Part shown: piece after piece, positions 53,701 to 64,000 of the stretch
How the letters are laid out: each line of letters starts with the position of its first letter
How positions within the stretch are numbered: the stretch's first letter is position 1
From: Rhizaria sp. SCN 62-66
Taxonomy: Eukaryota; Rhizaria, unplaced
Reading direction: 5' to 3'
DNA: 64,000 bases
Assembly: GCA_001724265.1 (NCBI GenBank)
Contig: MEDY01000006.1
Coordinates: 1 to 64,000, forward strand
Notes under the pieces: generated by a model
Databases searched by the model: none
Seen by the model: the letters and a program-made list of their open reading frames with translations, nothing else
Told to the model about the DNA's origin: nothing
Program-made: the position numbers and the translations under genes

Positions 53701-56301
53701 CTCTCGTCCTCGCTTAGCAACGCCGCTAATAGTAACGCCCCGGGGGGCCCGCCGCCCGTGTTCGAGCGCTCCTCGGTGTGGGACGTCGTCTGGGCGGCCG
53801 ACGACCCGGCCTTGTTTGCCACACTGGAGCGCGGGCGCATGTACGTGTACCGCGGCGCTGGCGTCGGCGGCAACCCCTCACCGTCGACCGCGCTCGCCGC
53901 CGCGGCGGGGGCCGGGGGCGCCGCGGGGGCCGCCGGTGCCGCCGTCGGCGCCGCCGCGAGCGCGAGCCCGATGCACGCGATTCCGCGCCCCGAAGAACCC
54001 GTGGGGAACCCGGGGTACATCTGCGCCTTCTCAGACCTCACCGTGCGCACGGCGTTCCTGGACCAGGTGTTCCAGTCGCCCGAGAACCCGGCGGACGAGC
54101 TGGTGACCACGTTCGACTCCAAGGCGCTGCGCGACACGGTGCAGCTGCTGTCCTCGGTCCCGCTCTCGGACGTCTGCGCCTTCATCGAGGAGACGCCGCA
54201 CCCGCGGCTGTGGCGCGCGGCCGCCGACGCGGCGCTGCAGGCGCTCGACTTCGTCATTGCCGAGCGCGCCTTCGTGCAGTGCCGCGACTACGTAGGCGTG
54301 CAGTTCGTCAAACGCCTCAAGCTGCTCACCGACGAGAAGCGCCAGAACGCGGAGGTCGCGACTTATTTCGGCCGCTTTGACGCCGCCGAGGAGCTGTATT
54401 TGGCTATTGGCCGCGCTGACCTGGCGCGCGAGTTGCGCGCCAAGCTCGGCGACTGGTTTAAGGTCGTTCAGGTACTGACACACTTTGCTACATATCTCAA
54501 AAATACTGTATATGTTCATGATATAACACGTACGAATTTCTTTAGACGGAGTTGATGTATTTTCATTTGAATGTTAAATGTTTTCCTTGTGCTCACACCT
54601 TGTATCTTTTCATGTTGTTTTTGCTAATTCCATTCAGCTCCTGTCCAAGGCCACGGACGCGACGCCCGCGCAGCACGCCGACGCGTGGGCCCACGTTGGC
54701 GCCCTTTATGCCGCGCGTCACAACTGGTCCAAGGCTGTGGCTGCTTTCGTCCGCGCTGGCAAGCCGCTCGATGCTGCGAACGCCGCGATCGAGCTGGAGG
54801 AGTTCGGCGGGGTGGCTGATCTTGTGGTCAAGGCCATGCCGGAGGGCGTCGCGGGGCTCGAGGAGATCGCGCGCCGGTACGCTACAAACACTTTCGTGAT
54901 ATAATGCAATAATACCCATCATGCTATCTTGATTTTAATACGTTTAGCATTTTTCATAACTCCACTACTTGCATTTATCTCACACACCTGTTTGCCACGT
55001 TTGTTTTCTGACTGCATAGACTCGCGTCCGCCGGTCTTGCAGAGGACGCCGCCAAGGTCTACGTACATGCGTGTCAACCGCAGCAGGCGGTTGACACGTG
55101 CGTGCGCCTCAATCACTGGTCTCTGGCCGTTGCCCTGGCGGAGCGCCACCGCGTGGCCAACATCGCGACCGTGCTCGCACAGTACGCCGGCCACCTGCAG
55201 CGGTCAGGCAAGCGCTACCAGGCCGCGGACCTGTACCGCAAGGCCGGGCGCCACGCCGACGCCGCACGCGTGCTGCTGGCGCTGGCGGCCGAGGCGGCGC
55301 GGAACCCCGCCGCGACGCCCGTGGACGTCAAGAAGCTCTACGTGCTGGCGGGGCTCGAGGGCGAGGCCTGGCGCCGCGCCTCCGTGGCTAACGCGCGCTC
55401 CAAGGCCGCCGGCGGCGCGGGCAACGGCGGCGACCCCGAGTCCGCCGCTGCTGCCGGCGGCGCCACTGCGGCGTCCGCCGTGGCCGCGAGCACCGCGCTG
55501 ACGCTGGAAGGCTTGCTCGCGGCAGACGACGCCGTGGCGACGGCGGCGGGCAGCGGCGGCGGCGGCGGGCTGGACCGGCCCTGGCGCGGCGCCGAGGCCT
55601 TCCACTTCTGGCTGCTCGCGCACCGGCAGCTGTACCGCGGCCAGTACGAGGCCGCCGCGCGCACCGCGACCCGGCTCGGCGAGTACGACGATCTAGTGCC
55701 CGCTCACCGGGCCGAGGCGCTGAGCGCGCTGGCGTCGTACGTCGCGGGGCACTATAACAAGTGCTCGCGCGCGTTCGTCAAGCTCGAGAGCATGGAGTCG
55801 ATCTCGCCCGAGCAGGCTGATGAGTACCGCCGCGTCGCGCTGTCCATCTTCCTGCAGCACCCGCCGCGCGACCCCGTGGAGGCGGCCGGCTCCGAGATGG
55901 CGTGCCCGCGGTGCCGCGCGGCCGTCAAGGACGGCGACGCCGCCTGCGAGGACTGCGGCAAGAGCCTCCCTGTCTGCATCGCCACCGGTGGCAGTCTGGT
56001 ACGTAACAGTAACTTATAACGAAGAGGATGGCCGTAATGTGTTACTTTGATATATTGCATAAGATCTTCATTAACTTGGTACGAATTGTGCTTTTGACGC
56101 TTTATACTATTCAATACCTCATTATTAAGCCTTGTTTTATTGTTTCTGTTTTGTTTTGTTCGTTTTGTTTAGCTCGGCATGTCAGCGCTGACGTGCCCCC
56201 ACTGCTTCCACCAGGGCGCAGAGCACCTCATGAAGAGCTTCCAGAGCTGCCCGCTGTGCCACCAGTCGCTCGAAGGCGGCGTAGTCTCTACTCCCGAGTA
56301 A
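50761..56301 (+). CDS. IFT121: Intraflagellar transport protein IFT121 (WDR35)
   Basis: IFT-A complex subunit for retrograde transport in cilia. Exons: 51109-52427, 52574-52714, 52839-53007, 53152-53354, 53538-54471, 54638-54876, 55020-55998 and 56173-56301, all in phase; stop TAA. Exon 2 opens with F-A-H-L-T-K-K-I-Q, matching the WDR35 start after its Met, so exon 1 is probably just ATG: either 50761-50763 (followed by GTATCC) or 50939-50941 (followed by GTCCGT). Total about 1371 residues. WD40 repeats cover about 1-640 (W-L-A-I-G-G-E-G-G-L-L-K, R-I-W-G-K-D-L, V-V-F-W-like blocks), then an alpha-solenoid (H-P-R-L-W-R-A-A-A-D-A-A-L-Q, G-V-Q-F-V-K-R-L, W-R-G-A-E-A-F-H-F). The C-terminus has zinc-ribbon pairs C-P-R-C/C-E-D-C and C-P-H-C/C-P-L-C with L-P-V-C-I-A-T-G-G-S. 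The organism is therefore ciliated. Confidence 0.95.
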
Positions 56302-57221
56302 GCTTAACTCAGCTGCTGTCAGATTGCCACCGCCACACGTGGTCGCTGCTGTGGAAGTGTGACACAAGTGCTTTTTGTGCGCTGACTTTGCCAGTGGATA
56401 TATACGTGTGTTTATAAGGTATAACTGAAATAGTGTATGAATTATGTAGATTTAGATACATAATTACGAAATTCAAGATATTACATTTAATCAATTCAAT
56501 TCGCATGACGAAATCAAGTTGAATATGGGATTTTGGACCGGGGTTTGACTGGGGCATTCTGTCACTGTAGGCGACGCGGCTACACTTTCTTATTTCCATG
56601 TTTCGACTGGTGACTGTGCCAACGCGACTGGTCAAAACATTCACCCCAAACAAAACGGCCTTGCCGACGTCCAGTGGATACATAGCTGGATATTCAATGT
56701 TTTTTCATTGAGTTCTATGTAAGAAATTGTTTATTGCTCGTCAATCATTTGTCTTGGTATCCTCCGGCAATCCTTCGTTATGGCAAGTGCACTTAAGTTG
56801 TGGAGCTTTAGCTCTTTTGCGTGTACCGCCTATATATTATGCCTGAATGAAATGATTTGTATCTCACGCTATACCCCGTTACGTTTTCCACCGTAGACCT
56901 TTCTTTTTATCCCTCTAAAGGACTACTGTTAGTCTCGAAATTGACTCTTTCGGGTGCAGCCCACAGTCTTCCCACCAACCGCTCACAAGCCCCAGTTTTG
57001 TGTTCGCGCCAGCCTCGCCGCGCTGTTGCCCTTCTGCTGAGACTTACTAAGCCTCTTGCAACTTTACTAAGTCCAGACATACACAGTCGTTACTACTAGT
57101 AACTACCCAACGCCTGTCTAGTTGCGCCCACAAGCCCTTTCCACACTACACTCAACCATCACCACACACACAGTAACAGTACCTTGCTTGACAGCCCTAG
57201 CTCCTCAGCTCACGTCTCACA
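56302..57221. other. Intergenic: IFT121 3' UTR and SNARE promoter
   Basis: 920 bp, AT-rich at 56410-56520 and 56690-56880, pyrimidine-rich with CA repeats at 57120-57185 just before the SNARE ATG. No gene or RNA recognised. Confidence 0.5.
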
Positions 57222-58103
57222 ATGTCTAGCCGCTCCGATTTCCGCAAGCTGACGAAGCTGATTGACGCTCTGACGGCGCTCAAGAACGAGATCCAGCCCG
57301 AGAAGGACTCCAAGGGCGACCCCATGGAGGCGCAGAAGATCAAAATCGGCAACACCATCACCGCGATCAAGAACGACATCGAGCTCGTCAAGACGATGAA
57401 GAACCAGCGCGACATCATTGAGCGCAAGTCGCTCGTGCGTCAGCGCTTTGGCGAGTCGCAGGAGCAGATCAAGATCTTTGCGACGCTGCTCAAGAAGGCC
57501 GCCAAGGACAAGAAGCCCAAGGACCCGAAGAACCACGCGCGCAACGTCAAGCGTAACCACGAGTGGCTGGAGCTGACCCAGCAGGAGATCATGACGCTGG
57601 CGGAGGAGGCGCGCGACATCAAGGTTGACGGCCTGCCCTCCGGCATCGGCGCGACGCCCGGCGAGGACCGCCGTGACAAGCAGAAGAACCGCCGCGACGC
57701 GCGCCGGCAGCGCAACAAGGCGCGCGGCGGCGGCGACGACGACGATGACGACGGCATCTACATGGAGGACATGACCCCTGCGTCGGACAACGAGCGCGCG
57801 TTCCTGGCCAAGGTGGAGCAGGCGCGCCAGGAGGAGGAGGAGCTGCTCGAGATGATCTCCGAGGGCCTGTCTGAGCTGCATGACCTCGCGCTCACGCTCA
57901 ACAAACTGCTCAAGCAGAGCACGCAGCATATCGACGAGCTTGAGACAAAGATGATCAAGGTCCAGGAGCGCTTTGACAACACCAACAAGAAGCTCTCGGA
58001 GCTGCTCGAGGAGTCCGGCGGCTGCTCGCGCTGGTGCCCCATCTGCATCTGCGTCATGCTCATCCTTGGTTGCGCCGGCTTCATCGTCAGCAAGTTCGTC
58101 TAA
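57222..58103 (+). CDS. Qc-SNARE, syntaxin-like (SYP7 type)
   Basis: Tail-anchored membrane fusion protein. Single exon, 293 residues, stop TAA. A helical N-terminal half (residues 1-130) precedes a basic/acidic linker (G-G-G-D-D-D-D-D-D-G). The SNARE motif spans about 205-262 (L-H-D-L-A-L-T-L-N-K-L-L-K-Q-S), with the zero-layer Gln in K-Q-S and N-T-N-K-K-L-S at the end. The C-terminal anchor is about 272-290 (C-I-C-V-M-L-I-L-G-C-A-G-F-I-V), preceded by Cys residues that could be palmitoylated. Layout resembles plant SYP7 Qc-SNAREs, but syntaxin-6/8/10 relatives cannot be excluded. The trafficking step is unknown. Confidence 0.85.
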   Translation: MSSRSDFRKLTKLIDALTALKNEIQPEKDSKGDPMEAQKIKIGNTITAIKNDIELVKTMKNQRDIIERKSLVRQRFGESQEQIKIFATLLKKAAKDKKPKDPKNHARNVKRNHEWLELTQQEIMTLAEEARDIKVDGLPSGIGATPGEDRRDKQKNRRDARRQRNKARGGGDDDDDDGIYMEDMTPASDNERAFLAKVEQARQEEEELLEMISEGLSELHDLALTLNKLLKQSTQHIDELETKMIKVQERFDNTNKKLSELLEESGGCSRWCPICICVMLILGCAGFIVSKFV

Positions 58104-60092
58104 ACAGCTCGGCCTAGTCAGCGTCTGCCACGCCCGCTTGGTACACATGCACACGACATCAGTGATCTGATGTGTTGTCTCATTCACAACTGTCTCTCTT
58201 TGAACCGCAGCTATGTGTGTCTGACCTGACTCTGCCAATGTGACTGTCTAACTTGCATCGCAAAAGCAAGAGCTCAGCTGGAGTTTTGCACTTGACTTTC
58301 CCAAACTCACCAAACTGATTTCGTTCGCCTCTCACCGCCTTCATTCTGAATCAAACGCGAAACGCACGAACTCATGCCATCTTACTTACGTGTAACGTCT
58401 AAGCTTGGAGCAGTTTTGCTCTATCATTTTCCCTTTATATTTTAGTCTATAGCTCTTATGTTTATGTTAAATACGTAGTTGTCATGGAATGCGTAGACTC
58501 CGGCCTGGTGTTTCTTCCGATCTTACGTATCATTTATTTTATTGTCGGTATTTGTACGTTGCTCTATGTTGTTGTTTTTCTTTTCAATCTGGGTATTCCG
58601 CCTGTTTGTATCTCCTATCACTATACGATTGTGCTTTTGAATACACAATGTAATCATATTCCACTTTGCATCCAATTTGATCTTTTGTGTTCATTTAGGA
58701 ACTTCAAACAAGCTGAAAAAGCAGTTGTATTTGAGACCAGACATTTTACCGCAATTCACGCTGTGCCTATTGAGAGCTAGGACACGCGTACAACAAAACA
58801 CATACAATTCGCATTGTTGATGTTACAGTCCGCATCAACAAAGGAAACACGTGATGTTCGATACTTATTCGAGACGGATTACCAATCACAAGAGAACTGT
58901 AGTGACCAAAATAAGATAGAAATAGACAACACAGAGACATGACAAATCTCAACAAGAGTGAACACATGACATGGTCGTCTAGGCAATGAGTACACGATCT
59001 GTGGCACGCCAACATCTGCGTGATGCTATCGAAAGATCAAACACAGGGTTATGTTAGCGTGTGTAATGACGACGCGCACGGAACGGCTCAGAACGGTGAG
59101 AAGATTAAGGTATTAGGGTGAACACTGGCAGGGAGTTAGCATGCGAAGCAACGGGAGGAAACGGAGAAAATAAGAGGAAATGAAAATCGTAGAACGAAAT
59201 TGTAGTGTTTTTTTGTGGAGTTTTAACGTCGGGTGATGATGAGTTAAGGCTGCGCAAGAGTTCGAGACATTCAAAATTAGTCTACATTTCACGTAGCATC
59301 AATAAGGGGACTAGTAACTCGAGTTTTGTTAATACTAGTTTCTAAAATAATGGGTGTGAGTCAGAAATAAGCTCTCTCCGTCGAGGTTTAGGGTGACAGT
59401 GAGCAGGAACATTGCGATCTCGGTTCAACAAGCATTTTTAGTCAAGACTAAATTAAAATATGTTTCAACCCCACCACAAAAAAAAAGGTTTTGTGGTGTA
59501 GTCATAAAGCTCAAGCGTAGGTTTGCAGGCATGAACAGAAACAAAATCACAATCGGGAGAGAGTGATAACACACAGTAATGACCTAAAACGGGAAGGTCG
59601 TTGTACGACAAAAACGAGACAAATAAATTTCAAGAATCAAATTCAGAAGTATATAAACAGAAGCGACTTGGAGGACATATGTGTACAGGCATAATTGTAC
59701 GGTGTTGCGCTAGTCGAAGCACGTTACGGCAAACAACCACAGTACGCTGTTGAAAAATAATAGTGTTTTCGGCCACAAAACAGTGATCGAGGGCACCAAG
59801 AAAGGGTGAAAACAAAAACAAAGCAGGGATTCAATCACAGAGTACACGCACAGTTAAAAATATCCGTCGAACACGGTTGACCGTATTAAACTAAAACTAA
59901 GCAAGATGCCAAATGGCAAGCAAAGCGAAGGGATTCACTGATCACGTTAGTGATGTAGTCCAGCTTAATTGCAAATATTCAACTTGTACAGCATAGAGAT
60001 TGAAGAAACAAATTTGACGATGTCGCACAGTAAAAACGTGTTTTAAACGAGAGATGACAAAATGAATATTCGAAAAGAAAAACAATTGAAGA
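58104..60092. other. Largest intergenic gap, convergent
   Basis: Nearly 2 kb of AT-rich DNA between the SNARE and the terminal gene, both transcribed into it. I looked for tRNA T-arms, the U6 start, and conserved protein blocks and found none. An open frame at 58484-58780 is hydrophobic but AT-rich and unsupported. Contains a short A9 run near 59479. It may hold long 3' UTRs or a lineage-specific ncRNA, but nothing in the sequence shows it. Confidence 0.5.
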
Positions 60093-63000
60093 TTACTGCC
60101 AAGCCCCCTTGACAACATGGCCAGGTTTAGAGGCATCGGGGCCTCCTCGAGTGGCATTCTGCATGGAAGCCCTTTGTCCTGTTTCGGACACCGAAGCAGC
60201 CGTTGCGTCAGTCGGAGAAAAGAACAGGGGCGCAACGGTAGCAGTGGTGCGCGAGGGCATAGCATCCGGGTTAGACTCGGGCAAAGAGGACAGCGTCAGT
60301 GACTGATGTTGCGACTGCGGCGTCCTCACCAAAGACTTCGACGGACTAACAGGGCCATTAGGGGCATATCCCCCAACGACGCTATACGTGCCTGAGGGCT
60401 TTCGCGAGTGTGGCCGCGACTCAGGTTCAGCATCCGCGAGGTAAACACGCAAGTTACTAACGTTACCGTTGCTCGCCATATCGAGCGCAGGACTGTGTGC
60501 TGCAACGAGTTGCATTGCCCCGTTCAAGATGGGACTACCGGTGGGATTCGCATTGTTGAAAGTGAGACTCGGAGCGTGGAAGCCAGGACTTGTACTCATC
60601 ACATGCGGCGGCGGCATTGCACCGCCAGCAGTATGACCAGAAACTAGGTCAACAACGGGGCTAGTCGAGGGTCCATAGTCAGCCGCAGTGTGGCTGTACA
60701 CACCGCCAGGTCCATACATAAACGCGGCGAGCTCTTTCGCACTCATGGCCATCGCGCCAAGACTGGAACTACGGCTGTGGCCAACGCGGTGCTTGTTAGA
60801 CGGGCTGATCGTTGACTGGCTCACATTCGCATGAGGAAACATGCTGCCGCACAGAACGCTGCTGCGCGGCGAGGGACCGGCGCCAATAACCGGGTTGATG
60901 TTGAGGCTGCTGCGACCGCTTACATTCCCCGCGCCGGGACCATGCAGCTGCTGCATCTGCTGCTGTGCATAAACGTGCGCCTGGGCCTGAGCCTGAGCCA
61001 GTGCGAGTGCCTGCGCCTGAGTTTGTAGTTGCGCATGCAGCATTGATGGTGACGGCTGCGCCTGCGGCTGTTGCACGTGCGAGTGCATGAAGTATCCGCC
61101 GATCTCGCTATGCTGCGCGCTGCCTGGACGGGCAACGCTGCCGGGGCGTTGGTGGTCGAAATTAGGTGACCTGCCACCAGGACCAGGGGAGCCTCTCGGG
61201 GTGGCGCGGCTACCAGCAAGCAACATGGAGGGACGCGGACTCTGCCTAATGGAAACATACGGCGGAGACTGCTGCAAGTCTGTCTGGACCTGTTGTTGAA
61301 GCTGCCGTCGCTCGTTCAATTGTTGTTGGTGCGAGGGAGAGATACGAGACACAGATGCAATAACCGGAACAGCAATAGCCGGAGCATTTACATCAACGAT
61401 GAGTGATGTTTTATCCGCAATAACAACTGTGCTGTCAAAAGCACGAAATGAGGCGTCGCGCGACTTGTTATGATGATAGTTAGACATGTGAGTCTCGCGT
61501 GAAGTTGCTACAGAAAGTTGCGGTACAGCAATAGAAGCGTCTTCATCGTCAGAGTCGTTCCCATTGTGCGAGGAGCGCGGACCACGTGCAGTCGACGCAC
61601 CAGTGGGACGGTGACTCGTGTTGCTATTAATGCTAGCGCGGGCGTTGTTGAGCTTCATGGGTGTATCATGCGTGGTTGCAGGCGTCGCCGTCATGGTCGA
61701 CGGAGCCTGCAGCGAGCTGCTCACTGCACTGCAACCCTCTGCAGGGACACTATGGCCGCGATCAGCAACATCCGTATTAGTTCCCGGGCTCAACGTCGCG
61801 GCTTGTGGAACTGTGCGAGTTTGACTATGCACAGGACTGACGCGCCTGTCATCGTGCACGCGGCTTACATCGCCCGGGTTCACTGTCACATCAAGAATAC
61901 TCTCGCCAGCGGCAACAGCATTCCCGAAAAGACCTGCACTGACGCGAGTGTTCTCCTTGCCCGCGTTGGCTGCTGCGCGGGCTTGTTCCATGGCCTGGAG
62001 GCTGACGCCATGGACATGAGTTCTCTGGTAGTACTGGTTATCAGGAAGCATGGGGTTGTTCGCATTGCTAGGTGTGGTGTTATTACTGCTGCCGTTAAGC
62101 ATAGCATGCCGCGCTACACCGCCGTGCCAGCCGCCGCCAGTGATATCCAATAGGAACTCCGTCGTGTTGGTACGGACCGAGACGTTGTTGCTCTGCCCCT
62201 GTGGTGGCGCAAAAGGTGAGTCACCGACGGACCGGTTTGCAGGACTGTGGCCATTTTTAGGGGTGGCTGAGAGTGTGGTCGATCCGCGGACCCCGGGACT
62301 CGTCCCGGGCACGGTGACAATAAGAGGCGCCGGCGCACGAACAACGCCAGCACCTGCAGAGCCAACAGGAGCCTTTGCGCTTGATTCATGAATGATTGGG
62401 AGCTTTGGACTCCCGCCAACACCGGGACGAGCGTTAGCAGCAGCACTGTTGTTACCGTCGCCGGACGAATGGCGCTGCTGACTCAAAGTCATAGCAGGCG
62501 GAGTTGTGGGGGAAAAGGGATTGACCTGACACTTGATCACAGCACGGTGATAATGTGTCGCTTTTCCGCATACACCCGTGCCCTGCTTGAGAAGACTGAC
62601 TTTCGGCATCGGCGGCGAAGGCGTGAACATCCCGTCCTCTTGATCGTCGAAGTCATCCCCATTATTAATCACTGCACTCGAAGCAGGAAGTGGAACGACA
62701 TCAGGAACCGAAGTTAACTTGTGCTCCTCATCATCGTCGATATCATCCTCACAATCGACGTTGACATCATCGTCATCATCAGTGACGCAGTCACTGTCAC
62801 ATTCATGCTCTTCGTCGCATTGCTCACCCTCATGTTCACCTTCGATAACAGCCCCAAGCCCAGCAGCAGCAACAACAACGTCGTTAGTTAAGTCAATTGT
62901 GCCATCAACCCCAGGCTGAGTACCTAGCGCACCTGCACTTGCGGAGTCACTGTCGGCCATAGGTGCAGACGCTGCTGTAGGAGGAGCAGTATGTGAACCG

Positions 63001-64000
63001 TGATGCCCGCTAACCGCGCTACCTCCAACGGCAGCGCCGTGACTGGTACTGTCGTTGATCTGCGGCGACGTGTGATTGCTCGCGATGCTCTCAAGTGTCA
63101 GTGCTTGACGCAGCTTCGTCTTAGCGCGCAACCGCGCGCGCTGCATCTTGGCCTCCTCTTTGGCACCGCTAGGTCGGCGGAAACAGCAGTAGAACCGTCT
63201 CACCGGCGCACAAGCGCCTTCACCCTCCGCGCTGGCTACAGTCGTCGTCGTTGTCGTCGTCGTTGTCGACAGGGGCGACTGGGCCTCAAGTGGTGACGGC
63301 ACATAAGGAGTGAACGTAATTTCTTCCTCGCCCTCGTTGATAACAGTAGTTCCAATGTTGCGTGAGGCTGTGTTGGCAAGTGGTTTGCGTTTGTACGCGT
63401 AGGCTTCGCCCCATAGCTCTTTCTTGTTGTCCTCTTCAACAACAGTCACCGCAACGCTCCCAAACTGCCTCTGCTGCACATATTGCAGCGGCGTGCGTTG
63501 CACAGAGCGGTTCGCAGCAGAGGTGGATGAAGCGACCGTGGCGCTGATCGACGGCGTATACACTGCAACCGTGAGCTCAGCATCCGCAGGCGTGATGGTT
63601 GAGTGTGGAGGAGGCACCAGCAACGCGCTCTGCCGCCTCGATGCGGACCCACTCGGAACGCCCACGCGGCCGCGCGCAGCGACTGCACCGGCTGGCGGTG
63701 GGAAAATAAGATGCGCGTGCGATTGAGAGCGCAAATAAGACGTCGACTGCAAGAGCTCCCGGGCGGCAATGAATGACACTGAGCCGGGTAGCGTTGGCTG
63801 ATTACTACTTGCGGCAGACACTGCCTCTGAACTGGTTTGTTGTTGTGCTCGGTTAACACTGTTTTGAGCGATACCAGGAACTTGAAGAGTAAGAGAAGCA
63901 ATACTACCACCACGTTCACGGCCGATATCATGACCACTATTGCCGTATGTCAGCAAGTTGTCATCGACAGTGCGTGTCGCGTCGCCGGAGATAGAGTAAG
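60093..64000 (-). CDS. Large disordered protein, 5' end outside the window
   Basis: Open frame from the right edge of the window to TAA at 60093: at least 1300 residues with no internal TAG, and the true start lies beyond 64000 because the frame is still open there without a clear ATG. No family recognised. Near the visible N-terminal quarter there is a Cys/Arg/Lys segment (F-Y-C-C-F-R-R-P-S-G-A-K) that could be a juxtamembrane or palmitoylated site, followed by a long acidic run (D-D-D-D-D-V-N-V-D-C-E-D-D). The rest is Ser/Asn/Pro/Gln/His-rich with S-P and T-P sites and a Gln/Ala repeat at about 60955-61040. GC content is lower than in other genes here. It could be the cytoplasmic tail of a membrane protein, by analogy with the gene at 25300, but that is a guess. 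Confidence 0.7.
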   Translation of the reverse strand, partial: YSISGDATRTVDDNLLTYGNSGHDIGRERGGSIASLTLQVPGIAQNSVNRAQQQTSSEAVSAASSNQPTLPGSVSFIAARELLQSTSYLRSQSHAHLIFPPPAGAVAARGRVGVPSGSASRRQSALLVPPPHSTITPADAELTVAVYTPSISATVASSTSAANRSVQRTPLQYVQQRQFGSVAVTVVEEDNKKELWGEAYAYKRKPLANTASRNIGTTVINEGEEEITFTPYVPSPLEAQSPLSTTTTTTTTTVASAEGEGACAPVRRFYCCFRRPSGAKEEAKMQRARLRAKTKLRQALTLESIASNHTSPQINDSTSHGAAVGGSAVSGHHGSHTAPPTAASAPMADSDSASAGALGTQPGVDGTIDLTNDVVVAAAGLGAVIEGEHEGEQCDEEHECDSDCVTDDDDDVNVDCEDDIDDDEEHKLTSVPDVVPLPASSAVINNGDDFDDQEDGMFTPSPPMPKVSLLKQGTGVCGKATHYHRAVIKCQVNPFSPTTPPAMTLSQQRHSSGDGNNSAAANARPGVGGSPKLPIIHESSAKAPVGSAGAGVVRAPAPLIVTVPGTSPGVRGSTTLSATPKNGHSPANRSVGDSPFAPPQGQSNNVSVRTNTTEFLLDITGGGWHGGVARHAMLNGSSNNTTPSNANNPMLPDNQYYQRTHVHGVSLQAMEQARAAANAGKENTRVSAGLFGNAVAAGESILDVTVNPGDVSRVHDDRRVSPVHSQTRTVPQAATLSPGTNTDVADRGHSVPAEGCSAVSSSLQAPSTMTATPATTHDTPMKLNNARASINSNTSHRPTGASTARGPRSSHNGNDSDDEDASIAVPQLSVATSRETHMSNYHHNKSRDASFRAFDSTVVIADKTSLIVDVNAPAIAVPVIASVSRISPSHQQQLNERRQLQQQVQTDLQQSPPYVSIRQSPRPSMLLAGSRATPRGSPGPGGRSPNFDHQRPGSVARPGSAQHSEIGGYFMHSHVQQPQAQPSPSMLHAQLQTQAQALALAQAQAQAHVYAQQQMQQLHGPGAGNVSGRSSLNINPVIGAGPSPRSSVLCGSMFPHANVSQSTISPSNKHRVGHSRSSSLGAMAMSAKELAAFMYGPGGVYSHTAADYGPSTSPVVDLVSGHTAGGAMPPPHVMSTSPGFHAPSLTFNNANPTGSPILNGAMQLVAAHSPALDMASNGNVSNLRVYLADAEPESRPHSRKPSGTYSVVGGYAPNGPVSPSKSLVRTPQSQHQSLTLSSLPESNPDAMPSRTTATVAPLFFSPTDATAASVSETGQRASMQNATRGGPDASKPGHVVKGAWQ

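Noticed and set aside
58484-58780. Hydrophobic 98-codon open frame in the 2-kb gap.
   Set aside because: AT-rich with intergenic composition, no conserved motif, and hydrophobicity expected from T-rich DNA.
1-64000. CRISPR arrays, insertion sequences, retroelements, tRNA and rRNA genes.
   Set aside because: No repeat-spacer pattern, transposase or reverse transcriptase motif, or tRNA-like arms were found. In particular no suppressor tRNA with a CUA anticodon is visible in this window.

Overview
This is nuclear DNA from a gene-dense, GC-rich microbial eukaryote that builds cilia and has mitochondria. The evidence is spliceosomal GT-AG introns of roughly 110-600 bp, AT-rich intergenic gaps beside very GC-rich exons, an intraflagellar transport gene (IFT121/WDR35), mitochondrial proteins with presequences (MnmG/MTO1, ferredoxin, uL22m, probably a YchF-type GTPase), and eukaryote-only genes (MPP10, ASH2, RPA49, a CDK and a cyclin, a Qc-SNARE). 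Many proteins carry long Ala, Gln, Ser, Asn or Gly runs. I cannot place the lineage more precisely from the sequence alone.

Layout. 1-850 (-): ribosomal protein eL27, 3' end outside the window. 1373-5558 (+): EF-hand (CDPK-like) kinase. 6410-8107 (+): Sua5/YrdC. 8817-12089 (-): Q/N-rich coiled-coil protein with an in-frame TAG. 12737-15331 (+): A/B-type cyclin ending in a CaaX box. 16201-19143 (-): mitochondrial MnmG. 19540-20999 (+): CDK1/2-type kinase, 4 exons. 21954-24740 (-): MPP10, 3 exons. 25300-35895 (+): giant single-pass membrane protein with an in-frame TAG. 36392-37081 (-): mitochondrial [2Fe-2S] ferredoxin. 37483-40147 (+): ASH2. 40554-41768 (+): RPA49. 42186-44145 (-): OLA1/YchF-like GTPase, 4 exons. 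44398-47625 (+): unknown protein with an in-frame TAG. 48120-48860 (+): uL22m. 49736-50288 (-): ISD11/LYRM4, 3 exons. about 50761-56301 (+): IFT121, about 9 exons. 57222-58103 (+): Qc-SNARE. 60093 to the window end (-): large disordered protein, 5' end outside the window.

Main finding: three unrelated genes each contain one TAG that is followed, in the same frame and without any AT-rich spacer, by 239, 1001 and 240 further sense codons ending in TGA or TAA. All 18 recognisable gene ends use TAA (11) or TGA (7), never TAG. The simplest reading is that UAG is a rare sense codon in this nucleus (glutamine is the best guess at one site), with UAA and UGA kept as stops. Rival explanations (an unrecognised intron at one site, readthrough, sequence errors) are given with tests.

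Other themes: 5' splice sites are overwhelmingly GTACG(T), not GTAAGT. Two genes appear to be split at or just after the start codon. Seven gene pairs are divergent and share 250-650 bp promoters. The cyclin and CDK promoters both carry a plant-type MSA/Myb motif. Genes for mitochondrial translation and Fe-S assembly recur (MnmG, uL22m, ferredoxin, ISD11).
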